From contig JAEWIE010000054.1 of NCBI GenBank assembly GCA_023387375.1, positions 1 to 51,223 on the forward strand: a stretch of DNA of 51,223 bases. Direction: 5' to 3'. A program made the position numbers and the translations under genes. Shown piece after piece: positions 33,063 to 42,221 of this stretch. How positions within the stretch are numbered: the first letter of the stretch is position 1; every line of letters starts with the position of its first letter. This DNA is from Bacteroidota bacterium (GTDB lineage: Bacteria > Bacteroidota > Bacteroidia > Flavobacteriales > Weeksellaceae). Below the pieces are notes generated by a model. The model had not been told where the DNA came from. It did no database searches and saw nothing but the letters and a program-made list of their open reading frames with translations.

Positions 33063-34811
33063 ATGTTCAGAACGCACACTAACGGAGAGTTAACTCTATC
33101 AAATCTAAACCAGGAAATAATGCTATCCGGATGGGTACAAACGATTCGAGACAAAGGTTTTATGGTTTGGATTGATTTAAGGGACAGATACGGAATCACG
33201 CAATTGGTTTTTGATCAGGAGCGTTCGACAGAAGAATTAATGGAGAGGGTAAAGGAACTTGGCCGCGAGTATGTGATCCAAATTAAAGGAACCGTAATTG
33301 AAAGAGCCTCAAAGAATCCAAAAATCCCAACCGGCGAGATTGAAATCTTAGTGAAAGAATTGCAAATCTTAAACGCCTCTGAACTTCCACCTTTTACCAT
33401 TGAAGATCAAACCGATGGTGGAGAAGAGCTTCGCATGAAGTATCGTTACTTAGACATTCGAAGAAATCCCGTCAAAAACAAATTAATTTTCCGCCATCAG
33501 ATGGCGCAAAAAGTAAGAAACTATCTTACAGAGAAAGAATTTATAGAGGTAGAAACCCCCGTGCTAATTAAATCCACGCCAGAAGGTGCTAGAGACTTTG
33601 TTGTTCCTAGCCGGATGAATCCAGGGCAGTTTTATGCACTTCCACAATCCCCTCAAACCTTTAAGCAGTTACTAATGGTGGGAGGTATGGATCGATATTT
33701 CCAAATCGTAAAATGTTTCCGGGACGAAGATTTACGTGCAGACAGACAACCTGAATTCACGCAAATAGACTGTGAGATGGCCTTTGTCGAGCAAGAAGAA
33801 GTACTTGAAATTTTTGAAGGACTAACCACCAAGCTCTTGCAAGATATTACAGGCAAAAGCTTCGGACCCTTTCCTAGAATGACCTATGAGGAGGCAATGA
33901 CTCGATATGGAAATGACAAACCAGACATCCGATTTGGAATGGAGTTTGTGGAACTCAATGAAGAAATGAAAGGCAAAGACTTTCCGGTCTTTGATCAGGC
34001 TCCCCTTGTGGTAGGAATCAACGTAGAGGGCTGTGCCGAGTACACACGCAAGCAAATTGATGCGCTAGTCGAGTGGATTAAACGTCCGCAAATTGGAGCT
34101 ACAGGCCTGGTTTGGATTAAATACCAAAAGGATGAAACATTAACTTCTTCTGTCAATAAATTCTTCACTCCTGAGGACTTAAAGCAGATTGCTGAAAAAT
34201 TCGGTGCAAAACCAGGTGATTTAATGTTAGTACTTAGTGGTGAGCACCAAAAAGTAAGAACCCAACTCTCGGCGCTTCGAATGGAGCTTGGAAATCAACT
34301 CGGTCTTAGAAAACCAAATGAATTTGCTCCATTATGGGTAGTGGATTTCCCTCTTCTCGAATGGGATGACGAGTCCAATCGTTACCATGCGATGCACCAT
34401 CCGTTCACCTCTCCAAAGACAGAAGATATTTCACTTTTAGAAACTGAGCCTGAAAAAGTAAGAGCGAACGCGTATGACCTCGTTCTCAATGGAAATGAAA
34501 TTGGCGGAGGTTCCGTTCGAATCTTCGATCAAAAATTACAAAGCAAAATGTTTGATCTATTAGGGTTCACCAAAGAACAGGCACAATCACAATTCGGATT
34601 TTTAATGGATGCTTTTAAATATGGTGCTCCACCGCACGCTGGTCTAGCCTTTGGCTTTGATAGATTAGTGGCCATTTTAGATGGAAATGAAGTGATTAGA
34701 GATTATATCGCCTTCCCAAAAAACAATTCAGGCCGGGATGTCATGATTGACGCACCAAGCCTTGTGTCTGATCTTCAACTTGAGGAACTTCATTTAAAAA
34801 TTTCGGAATAA
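33063..34811 (+). CDS. aspS: Aspartate--tRNA ligase
   Basis: Class II aminoacyl-tRNA synthetase of 582 aa. An OB-fold anticodon-binding domain (LSGWVQTIRDKGFMVWIDLRD) is followed by motif 2 (CFRDEDLRADRQPEFTQID) and motif 3 (HAGLAFGFDRLVAIL). The bacterial GAD-type insertion is present between them. I cannot decide by eye whether it also charges tRNA-Asn. It ends at a strong one-gene terminator at 34829-34864. Confidence 0.97.
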   Translation: MFRTHTNGELTLSNLNQEIMLSGWVQTIRDKGFMVWIDLRDRYGITQLVFDQERSTEELMERVKELGREYVIQIKGTVIERASKNPKIPTGEIEILVKELQILNASELPPFTIEDQTDGGEELRMKYRYLDIRRNPVKNKLIFRHQMAQKVRNYLTEKEFIEVETPVLIKSTPEGARDFVVPSRMNPGQFYALPQSPQTFKQLLMVGGMDRYFQIVKCFRDEDLRADRQPEFTQIDCEMAFVEQEEVLEIFEGLTTKLLQDITGKSFGPFPRMTYEEAMTRYGNDKPDIRFGMEFVELNEEMKGKDFPVFDQAPLVVGINVEGCAEYTRKQIDALVEWIKRPQIGATGLVWIKYQKDETLTSSVNKFFTPEDLKQIAEKFGAKPGDLMLVLSGEHQKVRTQLSALRMELGNQLGLRKPNEFAPLWVVDFPLLEWDDESNRYHAMHHPFTSPKTEDISLLETEPEKVRANAYDLVLNGNEIGGGSVRIFDQKLQSKMFDLLGFTKEQAQSQFGFLMDAFKYGAPPHAGLAFGFDRLVAILDGNEVIRDYIAFPKNNSGRDVMIDAPSLVSDLQLEELHLKISE

Positions 34812-34828
34812 AGAAATTTAAATCATCT

Positions 34829-34864
34829 AGAAATCCCAGTCAATGACTGGGATTTCTTATTTTT
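34829..34864 (+). terminator. Intrinsic terminator of aspS
   Basis: AGAAATCCCAGTC pairs with GACTGGGATTTCT around a 3-nt loop, followed by TATTTTT. Confidence 0.88.
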
Positions 34865-34865
34865 G
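34858..34865 (+). promoter_or_regulatory. -7 promoter box of the GH92 gene
   Basis: TATTTTTG, full TAnnTTTG match, 14 nt before the ATG at 34880; it overlaps the tail of the aspS terminator. Confidence 0.5.
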
Positions 34866-34879
34866 AACAAATTTGTTCG

Positions 34880-37159
34880 ATGAAATTCCTAAAATTACTA
34901 CCTATTTTACTCGTTAGCCTAATGTCCGAAGCGCAATCACTCACTTCTTATGTCAATCCATTTATTGGCACCAAAACCATGGGACATACATTTCCAGGTG
35001 CCGCGGCGCCCTTTGGTAGCGTCCAGCTCTCACCCAATACAAACCAAGAACCTTATGCACTGGATGGAAAGTACAATCCACTTACCTATCGCTATACTGC
35101 TGGATACCAATACGAGGATCCGACCATATTTGGTTTTGCGCATACCCATTTTAGTGGAGTAGGTCACAGTGATTTAGGGGATTTTCTCGTGATGCCCACC
35201 ACCGGGGAGCTTCAACTAGAGCCTGGTGAGGCAAATCGGCCTCGAAGCGGTTATCATTCCCAGTACGATAAAGAAAGTGAAAAAGCAAGTCCCGGTTACT
35301 ATACGGTAAACCTGAAAGACTACAATATTAAAGCAGAATTGACAGCCTCAGAGCGCGTAGGATTCCATAAATACACCTTTCCCAAGACAGACAAAGCGCA
35401 TCTGATTCTGGATTTGATGCACAATATCTACAATTTTGACGGAAAAAATGTTTGGACTTTTGTTCGCGTCGAAAACGACTACACCGTAGTAGGATATCGC
35501 GAAACCACAGGATGGGCCAGAACGAGAAAAGTGTATTTTGCGATGAAATTTTCACAACCGTTTACAAGTTATGGTCGAAAACGGTACGACAAGCCTGTCT
35601 ACAATGGTTTTTATCGAAAGTTTAATGAAAATGAAAATTTCCCTGAATTTGCAGGTAGAGAAATACGAGCCTATTTCAATTTTGACACAAGAGAAAATCA
35701 GGAACTCAAAGTCAAATTTGCGCTATCGAATACATCCACCGCGGGCGCTCTAAAAAACCTAGAGCACGAAATTCCAGGATGGGATTTTGAAAAACAAAAA
35801 TCAGATACCGAAGCAAAATGGGAAAAAGAGCTCTCTAAAATACAGGTCAATTCTTTAACAAAGCAGGACAAGACTACTTTCTATACAGCACTCTACCACA
35901 CTATGCTTTCGCCTATCATCTATGAAGATGTAGATGGAACTTATCTGGGTTTAGACCAAAATCTACATAAGAGCGATGGTTTTACCAACTACAGTATTTT
36001 TTCACTTTGGGATACCTACCGAGCTTTGCATCCACTGTACAATCTGATTCAACCCACTCGAAACAACGATATGATGCATTCGATGATGGCTCATTATGAC
36101 CAAAGCGTTCACAAAGCACTGCCTATATGGTCTCATTATGCAAATGAAAACTGGTGTATGATTGGGTACCACTCTGTATCTGCTCTAGCCGATGCTCTTA
36201 CGAAAGGCACGACCAATCTCGACCCTAAACGAGTATTAGAGGCTGCCATCCATTCTTCGAATCTTTCCTATTACGATGGAATCGAGTCCTATCTAAAATA
36301 TGGTTATGTTCCGGAAGATCTAAACAGTGCGTCCGTTTCTAAAACATTAGAATACGCATATGACGACTGGGCTATCGCTCAAATCGCAAAATTAGCAGGA
36401 GATAAAAATGCGGAACAAACCTATTTAAAAAGAGCAGAAAACTACCAAAATGTTTACAATCCAGAAACAGGATTCATGCATCCTCGTCTCGCCAATGGGC
36501 AGTTCAAAAAAGAATTTGATCCTATGGACACACATGGACAAGGATTCATCGAAGGAAATGCCTTCAACTATGGACTGTATGTTCCGCAAAACATTTCGCA
36601 CATGATTTCCATGATGGGAGGCAAAGACAAATTTTCCACGCATCTAGACGAAATTTTCACCACGGAGATTGCAGATAAGTACATTGAAAAAAACGAAGAT
36701 ATTACTAGAGACGGGATTATAGGAAATTACGTGCATGGAAATGAGCCAGGTCACCATATTCCCTATTTATACAACTGGACGAACGATCCTTATAAAACAC
36801 AAATGCGTGTGCGCGGAATTCTTCGTACGATGTATAATGATAAGCCCGACGGTCTATGTGGAAATGATGATGCAGGACAAATGTCCGCCTGGTATATCTT
36901 TTCCTCACTAGGTTTTTATCCTGTCTTACCTGGATCGGACGAATATGCCCTTGGAAGTCCTTTGGTGAAATCGGCATCCGTAAACTTCGAAAATGGAAAA
37001 ACCTTGAATATCAAAACCGAAAATCAATCGGAAAAGAATGTCTATGTGAAAGAAGTTCTCTGGAATGGGAAAAAGATACAAACGCCATTTATAAGTCATC
37101 AGCAATTGATTCAAGGCGGTACTCTTTTGTTTAGAATGAGCTCTAAACCGAATAAATAA
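34880..37159 (+). CDS. GH92 family glycoside hydrolase (alpha-mannosidase type)
   Basis: Exported hydrolase of 759 aa, expected to release mannose from alpha-mannosides such as N-glycans. A signal peptide (about 1-19) precedes the GH92 opening YVNPFIGTKTMGHTFPGAAAPFG. Later GH92 landmarks are FSLWDTYRALHPLYNLI, NEPGHHIPYLYNW (acid residue) and GNDDAGQMSAWYIFSSLGFYPV (catalytic-site Asp pair). Exo-alpha-mannosidase activity is the common theme, but linkage cannot be read off. There is no lipobox, SusC/SusD pair or other carbohydrate gene next to it, so it is not in a typical polysaccharide-utilisation locus. Confidence 0.95.
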   Translation: MKFLKLLPILLVSLMSEAQSLTSYVNPFIGTKTMGHTFPGAAAPFGSVQLSPNTNQEPYALDGKYNPLTYRYTAGYQYEDPTIFGFAHTHFSGVGHSDLGDFLVMPTTGELQLEPGEANRPRSGYHSQYDKESEKASPGYYTVNLKDYNIKAELTASERVGFHKYTFPKTDKAHLILDLMHNIYNFDGKNVWTFVRVENDYTVVGYRETTGWARTRKVYFAMKFSQPFTSYGRKRYDKPVYNGFYRKFNENENFPEFAGREIRAYFNFDTRENQELKVKFALSNTSTAGALKNLEHEIPGWDFEKQKSDTEAKWEKELSKIQVNSLTKQDKTTFYTALYHTMLSPIIYEDVDGTYLGLDQNLHKSDGFTNYSIFSLWDTYRALHPLYNLIQPTRNNDMMHSMMAHYDQSVHKALPIWSHYANENWCMIGYHSVSALADALTKGTTNLDPKRVLEAAIHSSNLSYYDGIESYLKYGYVPEDLNSASVSKTLEYAYDDWAIAQIAKLAGDKNAEQTYLKRAENYQNVYNPETGFMHPRLANGQFKKEFDPMDTHGQGFIEGNAFNYGLYVPQNISHMISMMGGKDKFSTHLDEIFTTEIADKYIEKNEDITRDGIIGNYVHGNEPGHHIPYLYNWTNDPYKTQMRVRGILRTMYNDKPDGLCGNDDAGQMSAWYIFSSLGFYPVLPGSDEYALGSPLVKSASVNFENGKTLNIKTENQSEKNVYVKEVLWNGKKIQTPFISHQQLIQGGTLLFRMSSKPNK

Positions 37160-37193
37160 TCTTAACGTGTGAATACAACTAGCAAGAAGAAAT

Positions 37194-37235
37194 AAAAAAA
37201 CCTGCGAAGAGTAAATTCTGCGCAGGCTTTTTTTA
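37194..37235. terminator. Bidirectional terminator between GH92 and yajC
   Basis: AAAAAAACCTGCG pairs with CGCAGGCTTTTTTT around a 14-nt loop; serves both converging genes. Confidence 0.8.
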
Positions 37236-37249
37236 TGTTTAAAGTGGAA

Positions 37250-37579
37250 TTATTTTGCTTTCACATCTCCTGGTTCAGGGAAACGAGCTGCAGTAAATTC
37301 ACGAGAAACAGCTGATTTCTCAAACTTAAGTTTACCTGAAAGGGTTTCAATTACAACCCCATCTTCTTCTACTTGCGCTATTCTTCCGTGCATTCCTGAA
37401 GTGGTTACAATACGCTGTCCCACTTTCAACGAACTTTGAAAATTTTGCTCCTTCTTTTGCTTTTTCATTTGTGGGCGTAGCATCACAAAATACATGAAAA
37501 CAAAGAATAGTCCGAACATCACCAAAGTAGGCATCATAGAACCTTCCCCTGGCGCTGTTTGTAAAAATACATTCAACAT
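37250..37579 (-). CDS. yajC: Preprotein translocase subunit YajC
   Basis: Small inner-membrane partner of SecDF in protein export. It is 109 aa with one membrane helix (about 15-36, MPTLVMFGLFFVFMYFVML) and the family motif RPQMKKQKK right after it. The cytoplasmic part has VGQRIVTTSGMHGRIAQVEEDGVVIET. It starts 3 nt after the DUF1573 gene and ends the nusB-DUF1573-yajC operon. Confidence 0.96.
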   Translation of the reverse strand: MLNVFLQTAPGEGSMMPTLVMFGLFFVFMYFVMLRPQMKKQKKEQNFQSSLKVGQRIVTTSGMHGRIAQVEEDGVVIETLSGKLKFEKSAVSREFTAARFPEPGDVKAK

Positions 37580-37582
37580 AAA

Positions 37583-38026
37583 TTAAGGTTTTGTAACGTT
37601 AGCCGTAAACGAAATAATAACAGGAGAGTTTTCTACGTTAGCATAAACTTGCGCTTGTTTGTTTTGAAAACCTTCAAAGCTTGAAGAATCAAATCTTAAC
37701 ATCACTTGCCCTTTTTCTCCCGGAAGAATAGGCTCTTTGGTGAATTCTGGCGCAGTACAGCCACAACCGGGAACCACTTCAGAAATAATAAGTGGATTGT
37801 CTCCTGTGTTTGTAACCTCATATATGTGCTCAACAGATTCTCCTTTTTTTACATTCTTAAAATCCCAATGCCCTTCTGACAAAGCGAGGGTTGTTATAGG
37901 GCCTGCTGGCGCAGCCACTTGAGCTTCCGTTTCTGTAGTGGTTGTTAATTGTTCTGGAGTTTGGTCTTTTTTACAAGAGGCTAAACCCATTAGCAATACC
38001 ATCGGAATTAAAATACTTTTTTTCAT
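37583..38026 (-). CDS. DUF1573 family lipoprotein
   Basis: Lipoprotein of 147 aa. The lipobox is LMGLASCKK with C18. After a Thr/Glu/Ala-rich linker, the DUF1573 domain (about 55-147) shows HWDFKNVKKGESVEHIYEVTNTG and SEVVPGCGCTAPEF, an Ig-like fold seen widely in Bacteroidota. Its function is not known. It is wedged between nusB (5 nt) and yajC (3 nt), an order I know from other Flavobacteriia. Confidence 0.92.
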   Translation of the reverse strand: MKKSILIPMVLLMGLASCKKDQTPEQLTTTTETEAQVAAPAGPITTLALSEGHWDFKNVKKGESVEHIYEVTNTGDNPLIISEVVPGCGCTAPEFTKEPILPGEKGQVMLRFDSSSFEGFQNKQAQVYANVENSPVIISFTANVTKP

Positions 38027-38031
38027 TTTTC

Positions 38032-38940
38032 TTAATTTATTCGGTTCGTATCTTTTGAATATTTATCTAATATTCCGTTTATAAATATATGAGATTTTTC
38101 TGAGCCATAAATTTTAGAAATCTCAACGTATTCGTTGATGATTATCCGTGAAGGTGTAGCTTTGAAATAATCGAACTCAGTTATTCCTGCGATGAGTATG
38201 ATTTTGTCCATCAAGGAAATTCGTTCTAAATCCCAATTTTCTAGTCTATCTTTAATCTTCTGTTCTGTCTGTTCCCACTTGTTGATTGCTTCCCAGAGTA
38301 TTTTCCGGGCAAAGGATTTGTCCTGTTCATCCTTTAACATCTTTATGAGTGTATGACTTGGCTGATCCGGCTTCAAAAAACCAAGGGTCTTTTGCACCAT
38401 GGAGTTCGCAATGTGGAAATCATCTGCCCAGCTCATTTCCTTTTCTTCTAAGCGATCGTGAAAATCTTCATTCTCTGCCACATATCGAAGAAATAGTTTT
38501 CCAATGAACTTTTGATCATCTTCAAAACTATGCGAATCCAAATTCATAAAATCTTGATAACGTTTCCCTGCGGTCATCCTTTGGAAGGTTTTCACAAGCA
38601 AATCGTCATGTAACTCCCATTCCAATTCTTGATGCTTCGAGGTAAAATTCAATCTTTCTGTATTGCCTTCAATAAGCTCAAGTACATAGTTGTTGACGAA
38701 TTTCTGATTGGGATTCAAATCATTGTCCGATTTGATATACTTACTTTTCCCAATTTCAATTTGCTTTTCGGCTAGACTTTTAAGTGCAACCAAAAAATTC
38801 AACTGGTATACATACAAATTGAAAATTTTTTCAATTTCAGAAAACATATTTTTCTCTAAAACTTCATATGGGATTGGGTTTTGCCTATATGAATAGAGGT
38901 TTTCAACCACTTTTTCACGAATTTGTCTTCTTCCTAACAT
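38032..38940 (-). CDS. nusB: Transcription antitermination factor NusB, long form
   Basis: RNA-binding factor that with NusE takes part in rRNA antitermination. At 302 aa it is twice the E. coli length. The N-terminal half (1-165) is the extra helical region typical of Bacteroidota NusB; the NusB fold proper is about 170-300, ending with GITEFDYFKATPSRIIINEYVEISKIYGSEKSHIFINGILD. It starts with MLGRRQIREKVVENLYSY. A -7 box lies 19 nt upstream; the gene is divergent from the ABC exporter. Confidence 0.95.
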   Translation of the reverse strand: MLGRRQIREKVVENLYSYRQNPIPYEVLEKNMFSEIEKIFNLYVYQLNFLVALKSLAEKQIEIGKSKYIKSDNDLNPNQKFVNNYVLELIEGNTERLNFTSKHQELEWELHDDLLVKTFQRMTAGKRYQDFMNLDSHSFEDDQKFIGKLFLRYVAENEDFHDRLEEKEMSWADDFHIANSMVQKTLGFLKPDQPSHTLIKMLKDEQDKSFARKILWEAINKWEQTEQKIKDRLENWDLERISLMDKIILIAGITEFDYFKATPSRIIINEYVEISKIYGSEKSHIFINGILDKYSKDTNRIN

Positions 38941-38959
38941 TCAAAGAACTTTTAATTTG

Positions 38960-38967
38960 CAAAGATA
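38960..38967 (-). promoter_or_regulatory. -7 promoter box of nusB-DUF1573-yajC
   Basis: TATCTTTG on the minus strand, full TAnnTTTG match, 19 nt before the nusB ATG. Confidence 0.6.
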
Positions 38968-39101
38968 GAAAAAAGATGCGGATTTTTCTTGTCTTTAAAA
39001 CAGTTATTCCTTCTGATGGCTCGCAACTAAGTCCAATGAAAAGCGGGTGCAGATCTATTTATGAATCCTTGATTTTATGCGATAGAACCAAGCGAACCAT
39101 T

Positions 39102-39119
39102 TATTTTTGTTTATTTTTG
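39102..39119 (+). promoter_or_regulatory. Two adjacent -7 boxes before the ABC exporter gene
   Basis: TATTTTTG occurs at 39102-39109 and again at 39112-39119, the latter 22 nt before the ATG. Either could serve as the -7 element. Confidence 0.5.
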
Positions 39120-39141
39120 CATTCCTAACCAGGTAAAGAAA

Positions 39142-40791
39142 ATGAATGCACTTAAAACACTAAACCCTTATTTTTGGAAGCACCGCGTGCTTTTGTTTTG
39201 GGGCTTTCTTTTTATCATTGCAAGTAACTTCTTTAACATTTTCAAGGTTCAGTTCGTCGGTAGATCAGTGGACGAGATCTCATCCACAGGAAATCTAGGA
39301 TTCAATAAGCAAGTACTGATCTATGTAGCTATCATCGTAGGCTCATCGCTACTAACGGGATTCTTCACCTTTATGATGCGACAAACAATTATCGTCTCGT
39401 CACGTAGAATTGAATTTGAATTAAAGAACAAAATCTACCGTCATTATCAAGAATGGTCTCTTACAGATTTTAAGAACTCCACCATTGGAGACTTAATGAA
39501 TCGATTAAGTGAAGACGTTGTCGCCGTTCGAATGTACTTAGGACCAGGAGTTATGTATGTAGTCAATCTACTGGTACTTCTAATCATTACCAGTATCTAT
39601 ATGATTCGGACCGATGTTGAGATGACACTCTGGACCCTAATTCCTCTTCCTATTCTTTCCCTTATCATCTACAAGGTTAGTTCTATTATCAATAAAAAAT
39701 CTAAAGTAATGCAGAAAAGCCAATCTGCAATTTCCACTTTTGTACAAGATAGTTTTTCGGGTATTCGTGTGGTCAAATACTTTGCGAAAGAAAAGTATAT
39801 CGATAAAAAATACGGTGTTAAAGTTAAAGACTATCAAGACAAGGCTTTAGACCTTGCAAAAACAGAGGCGTATTTCTTCACCATTATCTTACTTGTCATC
39901 GGACTTCTAAATGTGGTCATTCTTCTTGTCGGAGGACAAAAATACTTAGCAGGCGAAATCTCCGTGGGTAAGATTGCAGATTTCTTTCTCTACATTAACA
40001 TTCTGATTTGGCCCTTCTCTATGGTTGGGTGGGTTGTTTCGGTAAACCAGAGAGCGGCGGCTTCCATGAGCAGGATCAATGAGTTTCTCGAAAAAAAATC
40101 AGAAATCACTAATATAAGTTCAGAACAGTATCCTATTCGCGGAGATATCGAATTTAGAAATGTCTCGTATACATACCCAAATACGGGAATTGAGGCACTC
40201 CACAATCTTTCTTTTCATGTAAAAGCGGGTGAAAGTCTTGCTATCATGGGCAAAACAGGAAGTGGTAAAACTACGATTGCACTGCTCTTGGCGAGATTGA
40301 TTGACCCCACAGAGGGAACCATCTTAATCGATGGAAAAGATTTAAAAGAACATAATTTGACCAACTACCGAGATTACATCGGACTAATCCCGCAAGAAAG
40401 TTATCTGTTTTCAGACACGATTTTTCAAAATATTGGTTTTGCAGTGGACAATCCCACACAAGAGCAAATCGAAGAGTATGCAAAAAAAGCCGATGTTCAT
40501 AAAAACATTATCAAATTTAAAAATCAATACCAAACTTTGGTCGGAGAACGCGGCGTTATGTTGTCGGGAGGACAAAAGCAGAGAATTTGCATCGCTAGGG
40601 CACTGATAAAGGAACCGCAAATCATCATTTTTGACGATTCTCTTTCTGCCCTCGACACAGAGACCGAACAAAATATTCTTCAAAATATAGAGCGGGACTT
40701 AAAGAACCGTACTTCGATCCTTATTACCCATCGCGAGAGCAGCGCAAGACGAGCAGATCATATTTTAGATTTAACGCCTTCTTTTGAGTAA
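39142..40791 (+). CDS. ABC exporter half-transporter (membrane and ATPase domains fused)
   Basis: Inner-membrane exporter of 549 aa working as a dimer. The membrane domain (1-310) has about six helices; the ATPase domain is 330-549. Walker A is GKTGSGKT (370-377), the signature is LSGGQ (474-478), Walker B is IIIFDD (494-499) and the switch His is H530. After the Walker B Asp498 comes Asp499 instead of the usual catalytic Glu. That is typical of the degenerate half of heterodimeric exporters, yet no second half-transporter gene is nearby. The substrate (drug, lipid or peptide) cannot be inferred. Confidence 0.93.
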   Translation: MNALKTLNPYFWKHRVLLFWGFLFIIASNFFNIFKVQFVGRSVDEISSTGNLGFNKQVLIYVAIIVGSSLLTGFFTFMMRQTIIVSSRRIEFELKNKIYRHYQEWSLTDFKNSTIGDLMNRLSEDVVAVRMYLGPGVMYVVNLLVLLIITSIYMIRTDVEMTLWTLIPLPILSLIIYKVSSIINKKSKVMQKSQSAISTFVQDSFSGIRVVKYFAKEKYIDKKYGVKVKDYQDKALDLAKTEAYFFTIILLVIGLLNVVILLVGGQKYLAGEISVGKIADFFLYINILIWPFSMVGWVVSVNQRAAASMSRINEFLEKKSEITNISSEQYPIRGDIEFRNVSYTYPNTGIEALHNLSFHVKAGESLAIMGKTGSGKTTIALLLARLIDPTEGTILIDGKDLKEHNLTNYRDYIGLIPQESYLFSDTIFQNIGFAVDNPTQEQIEEYAKKADVHKNIIKFKNQYQTLVGERGVMLSGGQKQRICIARALIKEPQIIIFDDSLSALDTETEQNILQNIERDLKNRTSILITHRESSARRADHILDLTPSFE

Positions 40792-40875
40792 TCCCCATTA
40801 TAGGAAAGCGTAAAGCTGTTTTGTACCGTAAAAGGCGCCTCCAAAAAAAATATTTTCAAATTAAAAGAATTCTTT

Positions 40876-40883
40876 TATATTTG
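40876..40883 (+). promoter_or_regulatory. -7 promoter box of the DUF3276 gene
   Basis: TATATTTG, full TAnnTTTG match, 32 nt before the ATG. Confidence 0.65.
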
Positions 40884-40915
40884 CTTCACTACATTTTTTA
40901 AAAAAACATCTGACA

Positions 40916-41251
40916 ATGAGTGATTACAAGGAGCGCCACGAGAATGAAATATTCACAAAGGTTTTAAAGGCAGGAAGAAGAACCTACTTTTTCGACGTTC
41001 GTGAAACAAAAGCAGGAGATTATTATCTTACGATTACCGAAAGCAAAAAGAACTTCGGAGAGAACGGAGAAGCGAGCTTCGAAAAGCATAAAATCTACCT
41101 TTACAAAGAAGACTTTAAAGCTTTTCAGGAAATGTTTTCAGAATCTACAGATTTTATTATTGGAGAAAAGGGTGAGGATGTCATTTCGGACCGTCATGAA
41201 AAGGATTTCAAGCCTCGTTCCTATACGATCGATACACCTGAGGACTTATAA
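40916..41251 (+). CDS. DUF3276 family PUR-domain protein
   Basis: Small cytoplasmic protein of 111 aa with the PUR-alpha-like fold of DUF3276, which binds single-stranded DNA or RNA in characterised relatives. Landmarks are EIFTKVLKAGRRTYFFDVRE, DYYLTITESKK and HKIYLYKEDFKAF. It stands alone with its own promoter and a terminator at 41290-41325 that it shares with the tRNA-His gene. Its nucleic-acid target here is unknown. Confidence 0.92.
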   Translation: MSDYKERHENEIFTKVLKAGRRTYFFDVRETKAGDYYLTITESKKNFGENGEASFEKHKIYLYKEDFKAFQEMFSESTDFIIGEKGEDVISDRHEKDFKPRSYTIDTPEDL

Positions 41252-41289
41252 GGAATCGAATTTGCTATTCCTAGCCCATTCGTAAAAAT

Positions 41290-41325
41290 AAAAAAGCGTA
41301 CCTAAATTTCAAGTACGCTTTTTTT
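41290..41325. terminator. Bidirectional terminator between DUF3276 and tRNA-His
   Basis: AAAAAGCGTAC (41291-41301) pairs with GTACGCTTTTT (41313-41323), 11 bp, 11-nt loop, T-run downstream on both strands. Confidence 0.85.
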
Positions 41326-41326
41326 G

Positions 41327-41401
<75 letters not shown>

Positions 41402-41436
41402 GTTTTGTGGGTGCAAATATAATGCTTTTACCACAA

Positions 41437-42156
41437 TTACAAAATTATATTATCAAAATTTTTAAGTCCAAGTAGTTTTTCGCTTGTAAAGCCCTCTGCG
41501 TAATCTACTCCTGAGAGCCTTCCTAGGTTTTGCGCCCTATAAGTAAGGCTTTCTAAAAAATCTTTTGTGGCTATTGGCGTCATCGGTTCATCCGAATCGG
41601 GATCAAAAAATTGAGTTTTGTACGCGAGACATGCCTCAATTTTCTTTTCCATATGAGAAGTAATATCAATCACAAAATCAGGCTTAATTTCCTTCCATTG
41701 AATGTAATGGAAAACCTGCTTTGGTCTCCAAGGCTTCTGTGGGCCGTTGTCAAGACTTGTTTCGATTTTCACTAGTCCCGATAGAAAACAAGCATCTGAC
41801 GCTAATTTAGCACCTTTTGCATGGTCGGGGTGACGATCTTCGATAGCATTAGCAAGAACGATTTCCGGTTGGAACTTACGAATCATTTTGACCATTTCCA
41901 TTTGGTAGTCTTTTCTGTTCTCAAGGAATCCATCTGGCAGTCCTAAGTTTACCCGATCGGATACACCCAGTATTTTTGATGCATTGGCTGCTTCCTCGGC
42001 TCTCGTTTTGTCCGTTCCCCGAGTTCCAAGCTCGCCTTTGGTTAGATCCACAATAGCGACTGTCTTCCCCTGCTCCACAAGCAGGGAAAGTGTTCCACCA
42101 CAGCCTAGTTCCACATCGTCTGGATGAGCGCCAAAAGCTAATATATCTACTTTCAT
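41437..42156 (-). CDS. bshB1: Bacillithiol biosynthesis deacetylase BshB1
   Basis: Predicted to remove the acetyl group from GlcNAc-malate in bacillithiol synthesis. It is a LmbE-like zinc deacetylase of 239 aa. Metal ligands are H11, D14 (GAHPDDVELGCGG) and H112 (EDRHPDHAKGA). TKGELGTRGT is the BshB1-type motif after the first strand. The partner genes bshA and bshC are not in the window. A full -7 box ends 4 nt before the ATG, suggesting a leaderless mRNA. Confidence 0.93.
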   Translation of the reverse strand: MKVDILAFGAHPDDVELGCGGTLSLLVEQGKTVAIVDLTKGELGTRGTDKTRAEEAANASKILGVSDRVNLGLPDGFLENRKDYQMEMVKMIRKFQPEIVLANAIEDRHPDHAKGAKLASDACFLSGLVKIETSLDNGPQKPWRPKQVFHYIQWKEIKPDFVIDITSHMEKKIEACLAYKTQFFDPDSDEPMTPIATKDFLESLTYRAQNLGRLSGVDYAEGFTSEKLLGLKNFDNIIL

Positions 42157-42160
42157 TTGT

Positions 42161-42168
42161 CAAATTTA
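42161..42168 (-). promoter_or_regulatory. -7 promoter box of bshB1, 4 nt from the start codon
   Basis: TAAATTTG on the minus strand, full TAnnTTTG match; the mRNA would start at or next to the ATG at 42156. Confidence 0.5.
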
Positions 42169-42170
42169 AG

Positions 42171-42202
42171 AAAAAAAATCCCTCTTCGTAAGGAAGAGGG
42201 AT
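42171..42202 (-). terminator. Intrinsic terminator of the TPR protein gene
   Basis: ATCCCTCTTC pairs with GAAGAGGGAT (one offset G), loop of about 4 nt, followed on the minus strand by TTTTTTTTCTT. It ends the 2-TM/PstS-like/TPR unit. Confidence 0.85.
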
Positions 42203-42221
42203 AATACTATAAGTTGGGTTT

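Noticed and set aside
41001..41285. Second reading frame of 94 codons over the DUF3276 gene
   Set aside because: It is the +1 shadow of a well-recognised family protein and has very Lys/Ser-rich, non-protein-like composition.
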